Below are positions 35,782 to 45,239 of a DNA stretch of 64,000 nucleotides, piece after piece. Source of the DNA: Clostridiales bacterium GWF2_38_85 (GTDB lineage Bacteria > Bacillota > Clostridia > Oscillospirales > CAG-382); the NCBI GenBank assembly GCA_001797275.1, contig MGOY01000018.1, forward strand, positions 62,001 to 126,000, given 5' to 3'. The notes under the pieces are model-generated. The model saw only the letters and a list, made by a program, of their open reading frames with translations, searched no databases and had not been told where the DNA came from. The first letter of the stretch is position 1; the number at the start of each line of letters is the position of its first letter. Both the position numbers and the translations under genes were made by a program.

Positions 35782-37833
35782 ATGAAACCTGCTGAAACTA
35801 AGGACTTCCGCCTTGTAACCGGCGGATTGTCTGTAACTCTCAGTAAAACAGGCACGGGTATCTCACTCAAATCAATCAAAGATACCAGGAACTCAAAGAA
35901 GTTGTTATCAGAGCCAAGAGTATTGTTCACAATGAAGGCGGTTGTGCTTGCCACCAACGAAACAATTTCGGCTGATTCACAGACAGGCTGGAACTTTGTT
36001 GATGTAATAAAAGCATCGGACAAGCTTTATACAATCATCCTGTCAGGAAATGAGAAGCTTTCGGGTGTAACAGTAACGATTACCGCATCACTTGAAGGCA
36101 ACAGAATTACATGGAAGATATCACTTGTTAACGACAACAGCGAAATATCGTTGACAGAATGCGATTATCCGATTCTTTCGTTTGATTCCAAAACCGACAA
36201 TATGTTCTTCTCACCATATGGCTGCGGTGAAATATATTCATCCGCAAAAGAGGGAGGATTTCTGTCAGAACAAAATTATCCTTCGTACGGCGCATCAATG
36301 CAATACCTCGCATTCTGGAACGAGAAATCAAGAAGAGGCATATATTGCGGACTTCATGATCCAGCTCCGGCATACAAGAAAATACACTATTCAAGAAAAG
36401 CAGACGAAAAAGCATTTACGCTTAAAATCGTACTACCGCTCACCAATACCGACATTGGTGCGAACTCGCAGGAGCTTTACGGCAAGTGTGTCTGGGAATT
36501 GTTTGACGGCGACTGGTACGATGCAGCACTTATATACAGAGACTGGGTGTGGAACGAAGCACGCTGGATGACAAGATACAAACCGCTGCCCGAATGGATG
36601 AAGAAGAACAACCATTGGTGGCTGCTGCACAACATGGACGGGTTCAAAGCCGAGGATGTTGCCGAGCTTAACAAAGACCTCGGTGTTGACAGTGCAACTC
36701 ATATCTATTACTGGCACCAGATTCCGTTTGATAACGATTATCCGCACTATTTCCCGCTAAAGCAGGAATACTTCGATCTGATTCAAGACCTAAAGAAGCT
36801 GGGTATCAGAACAATGACTTATATCAACGGCAGGCTTTGGGACACAAAGGACAGAGGTATGGAGGACTGGCAGTTTTCATCTGTTGCCAAGCCATATACA
36901 ACAAAAGAAAAAGACGGAACTATGTTTATTGAAAAATACAACTCAGAGGAAGCCGATGGTAGTAAAGTTGAGCTGTCAATAATGTGTCCGTCAAGCGCAG
37001 TATGGCAGGAGAAGGTCAAGGAAATCGTTGACCGCTTGTTTAATGAAGTCGGTGTTGATGCGGTCTACATAGATCAGATTGCAGCAGCAAAACCGAATTT
37101 GTGTCAGGATAAGACACACAACCATCCGGCAGGCGGCGGCACATGGTGGTGCGACAGCTATAACAACCTGCTCGACCATGTTGTCCGCACAATGCCGGAG
37201 AACTGTACATTGACAACAGAATGCACAGCCGATCCGTTTATGAAATACATGAGTGCATATCTCTCATGGCTCTGGGTTAAGAATAGTCAGGTTCCGGCAT
37301 TCCCGGCAATCTACAGCGATTACATGGCAACCTTCGGTATCTGCTACAGCTCGTTCAAGGATAACGACGGTGTATGTATGCGTGTTTATTTTGCACAATC
37401 GTTGCTATATGGCGAACAGATGGGCTGGATGCGTCCGGAGCAGTATAAAGAGCTGCCATTCAAGGGCTTTTATAAAAAGCTGGTAAGACTGCGTGCAAAG
37501 CTCGGTGAGTATTTCTATGACGGCAGAATGCTCAGACCACCCTATCTGAAGGATAACGCGCCGAGAATGTACAGTACAAATGCAACAGAAGCGTATGGCG
37601 GAATTATTGATTACGCAGCGGTACAAGGCGGTTTGTGGCAGAGAAAGAGGGACGACAAACAATTGCTACTCCTAATTAATACACAGGAATGCGAAACTGT
37701 TACCCAAATTACAACCGATGCACCTGACGGTACATATGATCTGAACAGTGATGTAAGCGGTAAGTTAATTATAAAAGAAGGCAGAGCAAATATAACATTA
37801 CCGGCACTTTCAGTCGCCTATATTGAGATATGA
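35782..37833 (+). CDS. glycoside-hydrolase-like protein (DUF6259-type)
   Basis: 683 aa with TIM-barrel-like segments LGIRTMTYINGRLWD, GVDAVYIDQIAAAKP, TLTTECTADPFMKYM. Confidence 0.6.
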   Translation: MKPAETKDFRLVTGGLSVTLSKTGTGISLKSIKDTRNSKKLLSEPRVLFTMKAVVLATNETISADSQTGWNFVDVIKASDKLYTIILSGNEKLSGVTVTITASLEGNRITWKISLVNDNSEISLTECDYPILSFDSKTDNMFFSPYGCGEIYSSAKEGGFLSEQNYPSYGASMQYLAFWNEKSRRGIYCGLHDPAPAYKKIHYSRKADEKAFTLKIVLPLTNTDIGANSQELYGKCVWELFDGDWYDAALIYRDWVWNEARWMTRYKPLPEWMKKNNHWWLLHNMDGFKAEDVAELNKDLGVDSATHIYYWHQIPFDNDYPHYFPLKQEYFDLIQDLKKLGIRTMTYINGRLWDTKDRGMEDWQFSSVAKPYTTKEKDGTMFIEKYNSEEADGSKVELSIMCPSSAVWQEKVKEIVDRLFNEVGVDAVYIDQIAAAKPNLCQDKTHNHPAGGGTWWCDSYNNLLDHVVRTMPENCTLTTECTADPFMKYMSAYLSWLWVKNSQVPAFPAIYSDYMATFGICYSSFKDNDGVCMRVYFAQSLLYGEQMGWMRPEQYKELPFKGFYKKLVRLRAKLGEYFYDGRMLRPPYLKDNAPRMYSTNATEAYGGIIDYAAVQGGLWQRKRDDKQLLLLINTQECETVTQITTDAPDGTYDLNSDVSGKLIIKEGRANITLPALSVAYIEI

Positions 37834-38714
37834 AAACCATACCCGCTAAAACAATTGTATCAAGCTATACTGAGTGCGGATGGTTCGGCTCTAATTACAA
37901 TATGAACATTTACAAGGGTTGCTGTCATGGCTGTATCTATTGTGACAGCAGAAGTGAGTGTTATCAGATTGACAATTTCGACGAGGTCCGAGCTAAAGAA
38001 AACGCACTTGAAATCATTGAAAAAGATTTGCGATCAAAGCGAAAAAAAGGGATTATAATAACCGGTTCAATGAGTGATCCTTATAATCCCTTTGAGAGGG
38101 AATATGAGCTGACACGCGGTGCATTGAAGCTGATTGATATGTACAATTTCGGGGTTGTCATAGATACAAAAAGCGATCTTGTACTTCGTGATATTGATAT
38201 CCTGCAAAATATAAAGTCGCATTCGCCTGCGGTTGTTAATTTCACTGTAACAACAGCTGATAATGTATTATGTAAACAAATCGAACGCAATGTCTGCACT
38301 TCGTCAAAACGCTTTGAAGCAATCAAAAAGCTTACTGACAGCGGTATATCCTGCGGTGTTCTTTTGATGCCGATATTGCCATTTATCAATGATACCGAAG
38401 AAAATATTCATGATATAGTCCAAAAATCAGCAGAGAGCGGAGCACGGTGGATATATTCTGGCGGCAACTTCGGCGTTACTCTGCGTATAAACCAACGAGA
38501 GTATTTTTATCAAATGCTTGATGAACATTTCCCTGGAATCAAAAATAATTATGTAAACTTATTCGGCGACAGTTATTTGTGTATTTCTCCAAAAAATGAA
38601 AAGCTGAATAAATTATTTGTCAGTGAATGCAGAAAATACAGGCTGCTGTATCGTATGGAGAATATATTAGAAGAAATTCGCAAAGAATTTGTTGAAAACC
38701 AAATAAAATTTTGA
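37830..38714 (+). CDS. radical SAM protein (SPL family-like)
   Basis: YKGCCHGCIYCDSRSECYQ (CxxxCxxC), GIIITGSMSDPYNPFEREYELTRGAL. Confidence 0.88.
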   Translation: MKTIPAKTIVSSYTECGWFGSNYNMNIYKGCCHGCIYCDSRSECYQIDNFDEVRAKENALEIIEKDLRSKRKKGIIITGSMSDPYNPFEREYELTRGALKLIDMYNFGVVIDTKSDLVLRDIDILQNIKSHSPAVVNFTVTTADNVLCKQIERNVCTSSKRFEAIKKLTDSGISCGVLLMPILPFINDTEENIHDIVQKSAESGARWIYSGGNFGVTLRINQREYFYQMLDEHFPGIKNNYVNLFGDSYLCISPKNEKLNKLFVSECRKYRLLYRMENILEEIRKEFVENQIKF

Positions 38715-38731
38715 CATAGAAAATTAACAGA

Positions 38732-38767
38732 AAACAGAGCGGAAATAATCCGCCCTGTTTCTTTTTC
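38732..38767 (+). terminator. Rho-independent terminator
   Basis: AAACAGAGCGGA-AATAA-TCCGCCCTGTTT (one mismatch) followed by CTTTTTC. Confidence 0.6.
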
Positions 38768-38789
38768 AGCGCATAAGCCCACCAGAGAC

Positions 38790-39023
38790 TTATATATCAT
38801 CAAAACGCTGACTCGGAGCTTCATTTGTTGTTTTCGGTACAATTTTGTTTAAATCATCGGGATAAATATCATTATTAGATAAATCATCACCGACAACATC
38901 AAGATCGTATGCCTGAAACATAACTCCGTTTTGTCGTCTTCTCAACTTTTCGTCGGGATAATAGAAGTTATTAAGCCCTACACCTCTCGGAAAAGTATCT
39001 TTTTTTTGCTTCTTCTTTTTCAT
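38790..39023 (-). CDS. small hypothetical protein
   Basis: 77-aa ORF in an otherwise unassigned interval; lysine-rich N-term, acidic C-term; weak ribosome-binding site. Confidence 0.4.
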   Translation of the reverse strand: MKKKKQKKDTFPRGVGLNNFYYPDEKLRRRQNGVMFQAYDLDVVGDDLSNNDIYPDDLNKIVPKTTNEAPSQRFDDI

Positions 39024-39217
39024 ATCGCCGTAATCATCATTTCTTGTTTTACGAGCGTTTTCAACGACAAACCTATTTTAAAGGTTATCCTCCTTTAGAG
39101 GACACAATTATTATGAGCCATACAATAAAAAATATTCAAAATATCAAAAGGAAATTTTTATTGTTAAAATTACTATTATGTGTTATATTTAATATAGCAT
39201 GTAAAGGTGGTGAACAA

Positions 39218-41419
39218 GTGCGTATTGTTGTTACAACAATGTCAATGAATATAGGTGGTGCGGAAACTCATGTCTTTGAGCTTGTTAAGGAGCTTGACAG
39301 ACGGGGTTTTGAAGTGTTGCTTATTTCATCCGGGGGTATTATTGCTGATAGATTGAAAAATGAATGTAAAAATGTAAAAACAGAAACTATTCTGCTTCAT
39401 AAACGCACACCGATATTATTTTTATCGTTCTTTAATATGTTGTTAAAAGTAAGAAAATTTAAGCCTGATCTTATCCATGCGCACGGACGTATACCATCGT
39501 TTATCTCCAAAATAGTTTCAAAGCTACTCCGTATTCCTTTTATTGTTACAGCTCACGGACTTTATAAGGACAGTATTCTGACCAAAGCATTGACGTATTG
39601 GGGCGATGTTACTCTTGCTGTCAGCTCGGATATTAAAACACATCTAAATAATTATTATAAAGTAAATAAAAATAATATTTTAATACAAAATAACGGAATC
39701 GATATCAATAAATATAAAATATTGTCTGATGAACAAAAAAATGCATCTAAAAAAGAATTTCTCGAAACACTCGAATTGTATGAAAATCAGAGAATAATCC
39801 TGTCGGTCAGTCGGCTTGAACCCGATGCATACCTTTGTGTTTATGAGCTGCTTGAAGCAGCCGAACGGTTATATGAAATCAATCAGAACAGTATTTTAGT
39901 TATAGCCGGTGGTGGTGGATTATTAAATGATATAAGAGAAAAAGCAGCACAGATAAATCAAAAGCTCGATAAAGATTTTATTTTTATCCTTGGTTCAAGA
40001 AGTGATATAGAGCTGTTGGCAAATATCGCCGATTGTTTTGTCGGCAGCGCAAGAAGTGCAATCGAAGCTGCCACCTGCGGTTGTCCGGTCATTGTGGCAG
40101 GAGGGGCATACCTGGGTCGAGTTAATCATGAAAATTTTGATGAGTGTATAAATACAAACTTTACAGCAAGATTGCGTAAGGGTTTTGATATTTCAAGAAT
40201 GATAACAGAAATCAATAAAGCTGAGAGAAGCGGGTTCGAAGCAGTTCTTCAGGCATATATTTCAAAGAATTATTCGATTGAGAATTCCTGCAACACAGCA
40301 ATTGAAGCTTATCATACGGCACTTCGCAGGAAAAGCAAATTTGATTGTGTTATGTTTGGTTATTATGGCTGCGGAAATTTTGGTGATGATGCTTTACTTG
40401 AGATTATTCTGCGTAATCTGAGAAATAAAATACCTTATTTGAAAATTTGTGTTGCTGTCGGTAAGTATTTACACCCGAGCAGTTATGCAATTCAGAATGA
40501 TGTCAGGATGATAAACAGATATAATCCGTTATCAATCTTTCACACCATGCTGCATGCTAAAGTATGTTTTTTCGGCGGAGGATCATTATTGCAGGATACA
40601 ACCTCAACACGATCATTTATTTATTATATGACCTTGCTCAGACTCGCAAAAATTTTCAGATTGAAAACCATATTTTATGCCAATGGTATTGGCGAAATTA
40701 CGAAGGGTAAAAACAGAGAGCGGCTCCATAAATTCAAAGGCAAAATTGATCTTTGCCTTATACGAGATATGAAATCATATAACCTGTTAAAAGATGTGGC
40801 TCCCGATATATCAGATAACATACATATCACCGCAGACGAATGTGTGCTTTTTGAACCAAAACGGCGCACAAAGCTCACTGTTAAGCCAAAAAAGAATCTT
40901 TGCCTGATCCTCAAGGAAATGCGGAGTTGTGATTTCGATGGCATTTTCACGGCTTTAAATTCGTTCTGCAACGAATATACATTGATACCGATGATTGTTA
41001 TTATGGATATAGTAAAAGATGCGGCGATCAGTAATAAAGCGTTACAAAGCGTCAAAAACAGCTGCATTACTGAGATAAAGGATGAGCATGAGCTGATTGA
41101 GCTTATGGAAGACAGCGCGGTTATTATGTCAACCAGACTGCACGGGCTGGTTTTTGCAACAGTTGCAGGAATCGCTCCTGTGGCAGTTACAAACGAACCC
41201 AAGTTGATATCATTCATGGAACAGTTAAATGAAACTGAGTTTACAATAAGCTCAGATTATGTAAACGAGAATAGTATGTATGAAATGCTGAAGAAAGCAT
41301 TTGATGAAAGAGCCGAAAGAAACGCGAAGGCAAAAGAATCACTTGAAAAGCTGAGAAAAGAAGCAAGACAGAATGCCGATGAGGTTGTAAAGTTTTTAGG
41401 TGATAAAGAGGGAAAATAA
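39218..41419 (+). CDS. glycosyltransferase family 4 fused to CsaB-like polysaccharide pyruvyltransferase
   Basis: N-term NIGGAETHVFELVKELDRRGF and GSARSAIEAATCGCPVIVAGG; C-term FGYYGCGNFGDDALLEIILRNL and TRLHGLVFATVAGIAPVAV. GTG 39218 after AAAGGTGGTGA. Confidence 0.85.
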   Translation: MRIVVTTMSMNIGGAETHVFELVKELDRRGFEVLLISSGGIIADRLKNECKNVKTETILLHKRTPILFLSFFNMLLKVRKFKPDLIHAHGRIPSFISKIVSKLLRIPFIVTAHGLYKDSILTKALTYWGDVTLAVSSDIKTHLNNYYKVNKNNILIQNNGIDINKYKILSDEQKNASKKEFLETLELYENQRIILSVSRLEPDAYLCVYELLEAAERLYEINQNSILVIAGGGGLLNDIREKAAQINQKLDKDFIFILGSRSDIELLANIADCFVGSARSAIEAATCGCPVIVAGGAYLGRVNHENFDECINTNFTARLRKGFDISRMITEINKAERSGFEAVLQAYISKNYSIENSCNTAIEAYHTALRRKSKFDCVMFGYYGCGNFGDDALLEIILRNLRNKIPYLKICVAVGKYLHPSSYAIQNDVRMINRYNPLSIFHTMLHAKVCFFGGGSLLQDTTSTRSFIYYMTLLRLAKIFRLKTIFYANGIGEITKGKNRERLHKFKGKIDLCLIRDMKSYNLLKDVAPDISDNIHITADECVLFEPKRRTKLTVKPKKNLCLILKEMRSCDFDGIFTALNSFCNEYTLIPMIVIMDIVKDAAISNKALQSVKNSCITEIKDEHELIELMEDSAVIMSTRLHGLVFATVAGIAPVAVTNEPKLISFMEQLNETEFTISSDYVNENSMYEMLKKAFDERAERNAKAKESLEKLRKEARQNADEVVKFLGDKEGK

Positions 41420-41423
41420 GCTG

Positions 41424-41837
41424 ATGAGAATAATATGTTTTGATTACGGCGAAAAAAGAATAGGTGTTGCAGTCTCGGACCTGAGGAGTATACTTGCGTC
41501 CGGGACAAAGACATTGACAGTTCGGGGATTTTCCCATGCTGTTGAACTTGCTGCCGAAGAAATCAAACAACAGGGTGCTGAACGAATTGTTGTAGGGCTG
41601 CCAAAAAATATGAACGGCAGCGAAGCGGCAAGTGCTGAGAAAGCAAGAAAATTTGGTGTCAGCGTTGCAGAGAAGTCTGGTGTCGAAGTCGTTTATTTTG
41701 ATGAACGAATGACAACAATGCAAGCCCACAAATATCTTAACCAAACAGAATACTTCGGTAAAAAGCGTAAAGCTGTTATTGACACACTGTCAGCTCAGAT
41801 CATTCTTCAGGATTACCTTGATTCATTAAGAAAGTGA
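41424..41837 (+). CDS. ruvX: Holliday junction resolvase RuvX/YqgF
   Basis: MRIICFDYGEKRIGVAVSD; IVVGLPKNMNGSE; VVYFDERMTTMQA. Confidence 0.92.
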   Translation: MRIICFDYGEKRIGVAVSDLRSILASGTKTLTVRGFSHAVELAAEEIKQQGAERIVVGLPKNMNGSEAASAEKARKFGVSVAEKSGVEVVYFDERMTTMQAHKYLNQTEYFGKKRKAVIDTLSAQIILQDYLDSLRK

Positions 41838-41946
41838 GAGATTTTAAAGAAAGCTGATCAAATTGTAACAATTAACATTTTATTATAAAAGTTTTTGCGG
41901 AGCTTTTTTCAAAAAGCGACCGTATCTTTAACTCGTACTCATTAAC

Positions 41947-41974
41947 ACAGCCTGCAGAAAATCCTGCAGGCTGT
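41947..41974. terminator. bidirectional terminator hairpin
   Basis: ACAGCCTGCAG / CTGCAGGCTGT stem between convergent ruvX and the lipoprotein gene. Confidence 0.7.
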
Positions 41975-41991
41975 TGCATTATAGCCGTATA

Positions 41992-43002
41992 TTATTCTTC
42001 CGATCTGTTCATATCAAAATCAATCCAGACGGTATGGTCGAACTCAGGATTCATGATTTTAACTACTTCATAATCGATTTTTGCGTTTTTGGTGTCAGGC
42101 CACATTCCGCGTTCTGCGGTATGCTCCTCGGTCCAAAGATATTCGCCATCGGTATTATAAATACGTGTATTTGAAATACGTACATTCTTCATATACATAC
42201 CTTCGTCGGTATTATAAAGAGTGATTTCTTCCCAGTCATCCGAGCTTGCGTTTCCGTTCGTATCAAATTTAGTATTTTGTGGATAATCGAGTGCAACATC
42301 CTGATAGAATCTTATGTTTTGACCGATTTTCAATGCATATTGAAGCTGGAAAGTAACCTGGTCAACAGTCTTTTCATCATCTGTCAGATCAATAACAGAT
42401 AGTGTGGCGGTTCCATCTTCCTGCGATGCATCAAGCACCAGGCGGTATTTATGAGTTGAATTCAACTTTTTAGATGACTCATACCACTTGTTCCCGGTAA
42501 ATGTATCATCTACACTGTAAAGAGAGTAAAATATATGCCAGCCATTACCTCCGTCATTAACCAACCCTGAATCAATGCAGTTCTTCCACCAGCTACCCGT
42601 TGAATCATAAATATCGCAGCCAATGAACATATACGCATTGATAGACTTATTATCGCTTTTGCGTGTCAGATCAAGCTGCATAGTACCAAGATCTACATCA
42701 AACGAAGCCTTGTTATATCCGATTTTTGAGTAGACACAATATGCAGGACCGTCGAGATCACCTAAAAGGTGTCCGTTTGTTCTGTCACCGATATTTGTGT
42801 AAGTAAGGTTTGTAAGCATTTCGGTTATCTCCTCAGGTTCTGATGTTTCGGATACAGTTTTCGATGTCGCTTCTGATATTTCTGATACTGTACTGACATC
42901 ACTTTGTGCTGACGGAGTATCTTTGTTGTCATTATTACAGCTGCTGAATAGTGCAAGAAGTAATGAAAGTGTAATTATAATTGAAATTTTCTTTTTTTGC
43001 AT
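41992..43002 (-). CDS. putative lipoprotein
   Basis: Signal/lipobox MQKKKISIIITLSLLLALFSSCNN followed by a Ser/Thr-rich linker. Confidence 0.75.
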   Translation of the reverse strand: MQKKKISIIITLSLLLALFSSCNNDNKDTPSAQSDVSTVSEISEATSKTVSETSEPEEITEMLTNLTYTNIGDRTNGHLLGDLDGPAYCVYSKIGYNKASFDVDLGTMQLDLTRKSDNKSINAYMFIGCDIYDSTGSWWKNCIDSGLVNDGGNGWHIFYSLYSVDDTFTGNKWYESSKKLNSTHKYRLVLDASQEDGTATLSVIDLTDDEKTVDQVTFQLQYALKIGQNIRFYQDVALDYPQNTKFDTNGNASSDDWEEITLYNTDEGMYMKNVRISNTRIYNTDGEYLWTEEHTAERGMWPDTKNAKIDYEVVKIMNPEFDHTVWIDFDMNRSEE

Positions 43003-43088
43003 AATATTTTCTCCTTAATTTGTTTTATCATAAGCATATCTGAAGTTTATCGGTGGCGAAGTTATTGGCATACAGCCACTCACATATT

Positions 43089-44975
43089 TTATATGTATTG
43101 TTTTAACTGATTGATTATGTTTTTATCTTTTAGATTTTTTATTGCTCTTTCATATAATAAATCGAGATAATTTTCAAAAGCATTACACATTATTTGATTG
43201 TTTACCATAAAAACTGTTACCGGTGAGGCATTTTTCATTATTACTGTTCCGATGCGTTTTTTATGAATGACCGATATATTTTTAAACGGGCTAACATTTA
43301 TAGGAATAAGCTTATATTTGGGGTTGCATTCAATAATTGTAATTATGTGTTTAATATGCTCCTTGTATTCCTCAAAAGTATAATACAAAGGTTTATCAAG
43401 TATAAAGCCACATATATCAATTCGAATATTTGAGAAGTTTTCAATGTCGGGGATTACACATAGCTCGGTGTAGTCGTTATCTGCAATTCTTTTTTCAAAA
43501 CGCTTGATTCTCGAAATATAATACTGCTTGATTCTATAAATTGTATCTCCACTGATATTATTACGATTAAGTATGCTATCAAGAAGCTTGAGTGGCATTG
43601 TATATAGAGGTAGAGTATTTAATAATGATTTCAACGGACCGTTCTGAAGCTCATATTCGCCGAATCTCAACATGAATTTATCTGCGGAATGCTTTGAAAA
43701 TATCTTCATCAACGACGTGCAGGACGATAGAAGAGCTTCATATTGTAGATTAACGTAATCAACTGCATTCTTGTCGGTTGTTAGAACATACTCTGCGTTC
43801 CTTTCCGTACCTTGCACGCAGCTGGAGGTTATACTTGCTAAATCAGGCGCATGAAATATCGTTCTTCTGAAACGTACATCCTCCGGGATATTACAATAAT
43901 ACGGTTCAATCATTCCCGTCATGTAAACAGGAAGCCATTTTTCTATGCCTGCCAGCATCTCGTTCATGTTTCTATCAATATGATGTATTATCCTTATTTT
44001 ATTGCCTTTCATAAGTATAGTACGCATCATATCAGTCCATGTTTTTGTGAAAGCTTCGTCATTACTCATCCAATCTATTTGTTGGTCTGAATATAAATTC
44101 AAAATACTCGGTTTATTACGATTGATAATAAGGGATAAAAATTTGATGACAGCCTGACGTATACCTACAAGTCCATAAAAATTCTCAGAAATAATTTGTG
44201 TTCCGTATATATTGTTTGCAGAATATGCGTCCGATAATTGTCGAGGTCGAATGTTTTCTATATGAAATTCGTCAATCTTATCAAGAAAATTATCCATTTC
44301 GAAGTTTATTGTACTTTCAAAGGACTCATTGAGCCACTCATAAATAAATGACGCAATATCAACATAATCGGAAGTGTTTTCAGATTTATTAATTCCAATC
44401 TCAATCATCCGAAGCTGCTCTTCAGATTTGACGCATGTCGCAATATAATCGCTGATTTTTTTAACGATTTCACTATCAGGTTTTGGCGAACGCATACCAC
44501 TGCGGTATCTGCTTATAAGAGAACTGTCAACGTTAAGTATGCGGGCAAGCCTGATATTGGAAACATCAATAATATTCATCAGAATATTAATCTTTTCACT
44601 GAAGTCCTTTAAAATAATCGTTTTTTGTTTTCTTGATTTTTTTAATAATATTGTCGGCGAGGTTGTCTTTCCCGGTTTTAATAAGGAATCTTCATTATTA
44701 AACCACTCATTTATATTTTTGGTAAGTGCATCTTTAGATAATTCATTCTGAACGTGAAGATACTTCTTTAACTCTGTTGTTTTTGAAGTCTCCATACAAT
44801 AATTAACAATAACTTCGCTTATTCTATGAATAACCTCACTGTTTTTCAAAGGTATCCTTGCACCGCTTCTGTACCGACTGAGTAATGAAGAATCGATATC
44901 TGTTTTTCGTGATAAATAAATGTTTGTTATATTAATAGCTTTTAATATTGAATCAAGCTTTTCAGAAAAAATCAT
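43089..44975 (-). CDS. large protein with two tandem XRE-like HTH repeats and an unassigned C-terminal region
   Basis: FSEKLDSILKAINITNIYLSRKTDIDSSLLSRYRSGARIPLKNSEVIHRIS and FSEKINILMNIIDVSNIRLARILNVDSSLISRYRSGMRSPKPDSEIVKKIS. ATG 44975 after GAGGAA. Confidence 0.75.
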   Translation of the reverse strand: MIFSEKLDSILKAINITNIYLSRKTDIDSSLLSRYRSGARIPLKNSEVIHRISEVIVNYCMETSKTTELKKYLHVQNELSKDALTKNINEWFNNEDSLLKPGKTTSPTILLKKSRKQKTIILKDFSEKINILMNIIDVSNIRLARILNVDSSLISRYRSGMRSPKPDSEIVKKISDYIATCVKSEEQLRMIEIGINKSENTSDYVDIASFIYEWLNESFESTINFEMDNFLDKIDEFHIENIRPRQLSDAYSANNIYGTQIISENFYGLVGIRQAVIKFLSLIINRNKPSILNLYSDQQIDWMSNDEAFTKTWTDMMRTILMKGNKIRIIHHIDRNMNEMLAGIEKWLPVYMTGMIEPYYCNIPEDVRFRRTIFHAPDLASITSSCVQGTERNAEYVLTTDKNAVDYVNLQYEALLSSCTSLMKIFSKHSADKFMLRFGEYELQNGPLKSLLNTLPLYTMPLKLLDSILNRNNISGDTIYRIKQYYISRIKRFEKRIADNDYTELCVIPDIENFSNIRIDICGFILDKPLYYTFEEYKEHIKHIITIIECNPKYKLIPINVSPFKNISVIHKKRIGTVIMKNASPVTVFMVNNQIMCNAFENYLDLLYERAIKNLKDKNIINQLKQYI

Positions 44976-45032
44976 AATATTCCTCACTCATATTTAGTAT
45001 GTTAATATAATATCATATAATTGTTAAATATG

Positions 45033-45054
45033 CAATGACATTATTTTGTCATTG
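45033..45054. promoter_or_regulatory. CAATGACA-N6-TGTCATTG inverted repeat upstream of the double-HTH gene
   Basis: Perfect 8-bp half-sites directly upstream of the 44975 start. Confidence 0.5.
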
Positions 45055-45180
45055 ACAAATTGCTGTTAATGTAAATGTCCATCACTTAAATGGAAAACTG
45101 AGTATTGCGAAAAATTGTTATAGCATATTACAATATTTAATATAAACTCACAATGAAAAATTAAGCGTATTTTCAAAATA

Positions 45181-45211
45181 AACCCCGAAGCAGAGCTGAT
45201 GCTTCGGGGTT
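45181..45211. terminator. terminator hairpin downstream of hcp
   Basis: AACCCCGAAGCA / TGCTTCGGGGTT 12-bp stem. Confidence 0.75.
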
Positions 45212-45239
45212 CCTTTATAAACAGGTTACTTAAAATACA

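Noticed and set aside
39044-39217. N-terminal extension of the GT4-CsaB ORF
   Set aside because: The extended residues lack glycosyltransferase features; GTG 39218 has AAAGGTGGTGA upstream and begins the canonical RIVVTTMSMNIGGAE motif.
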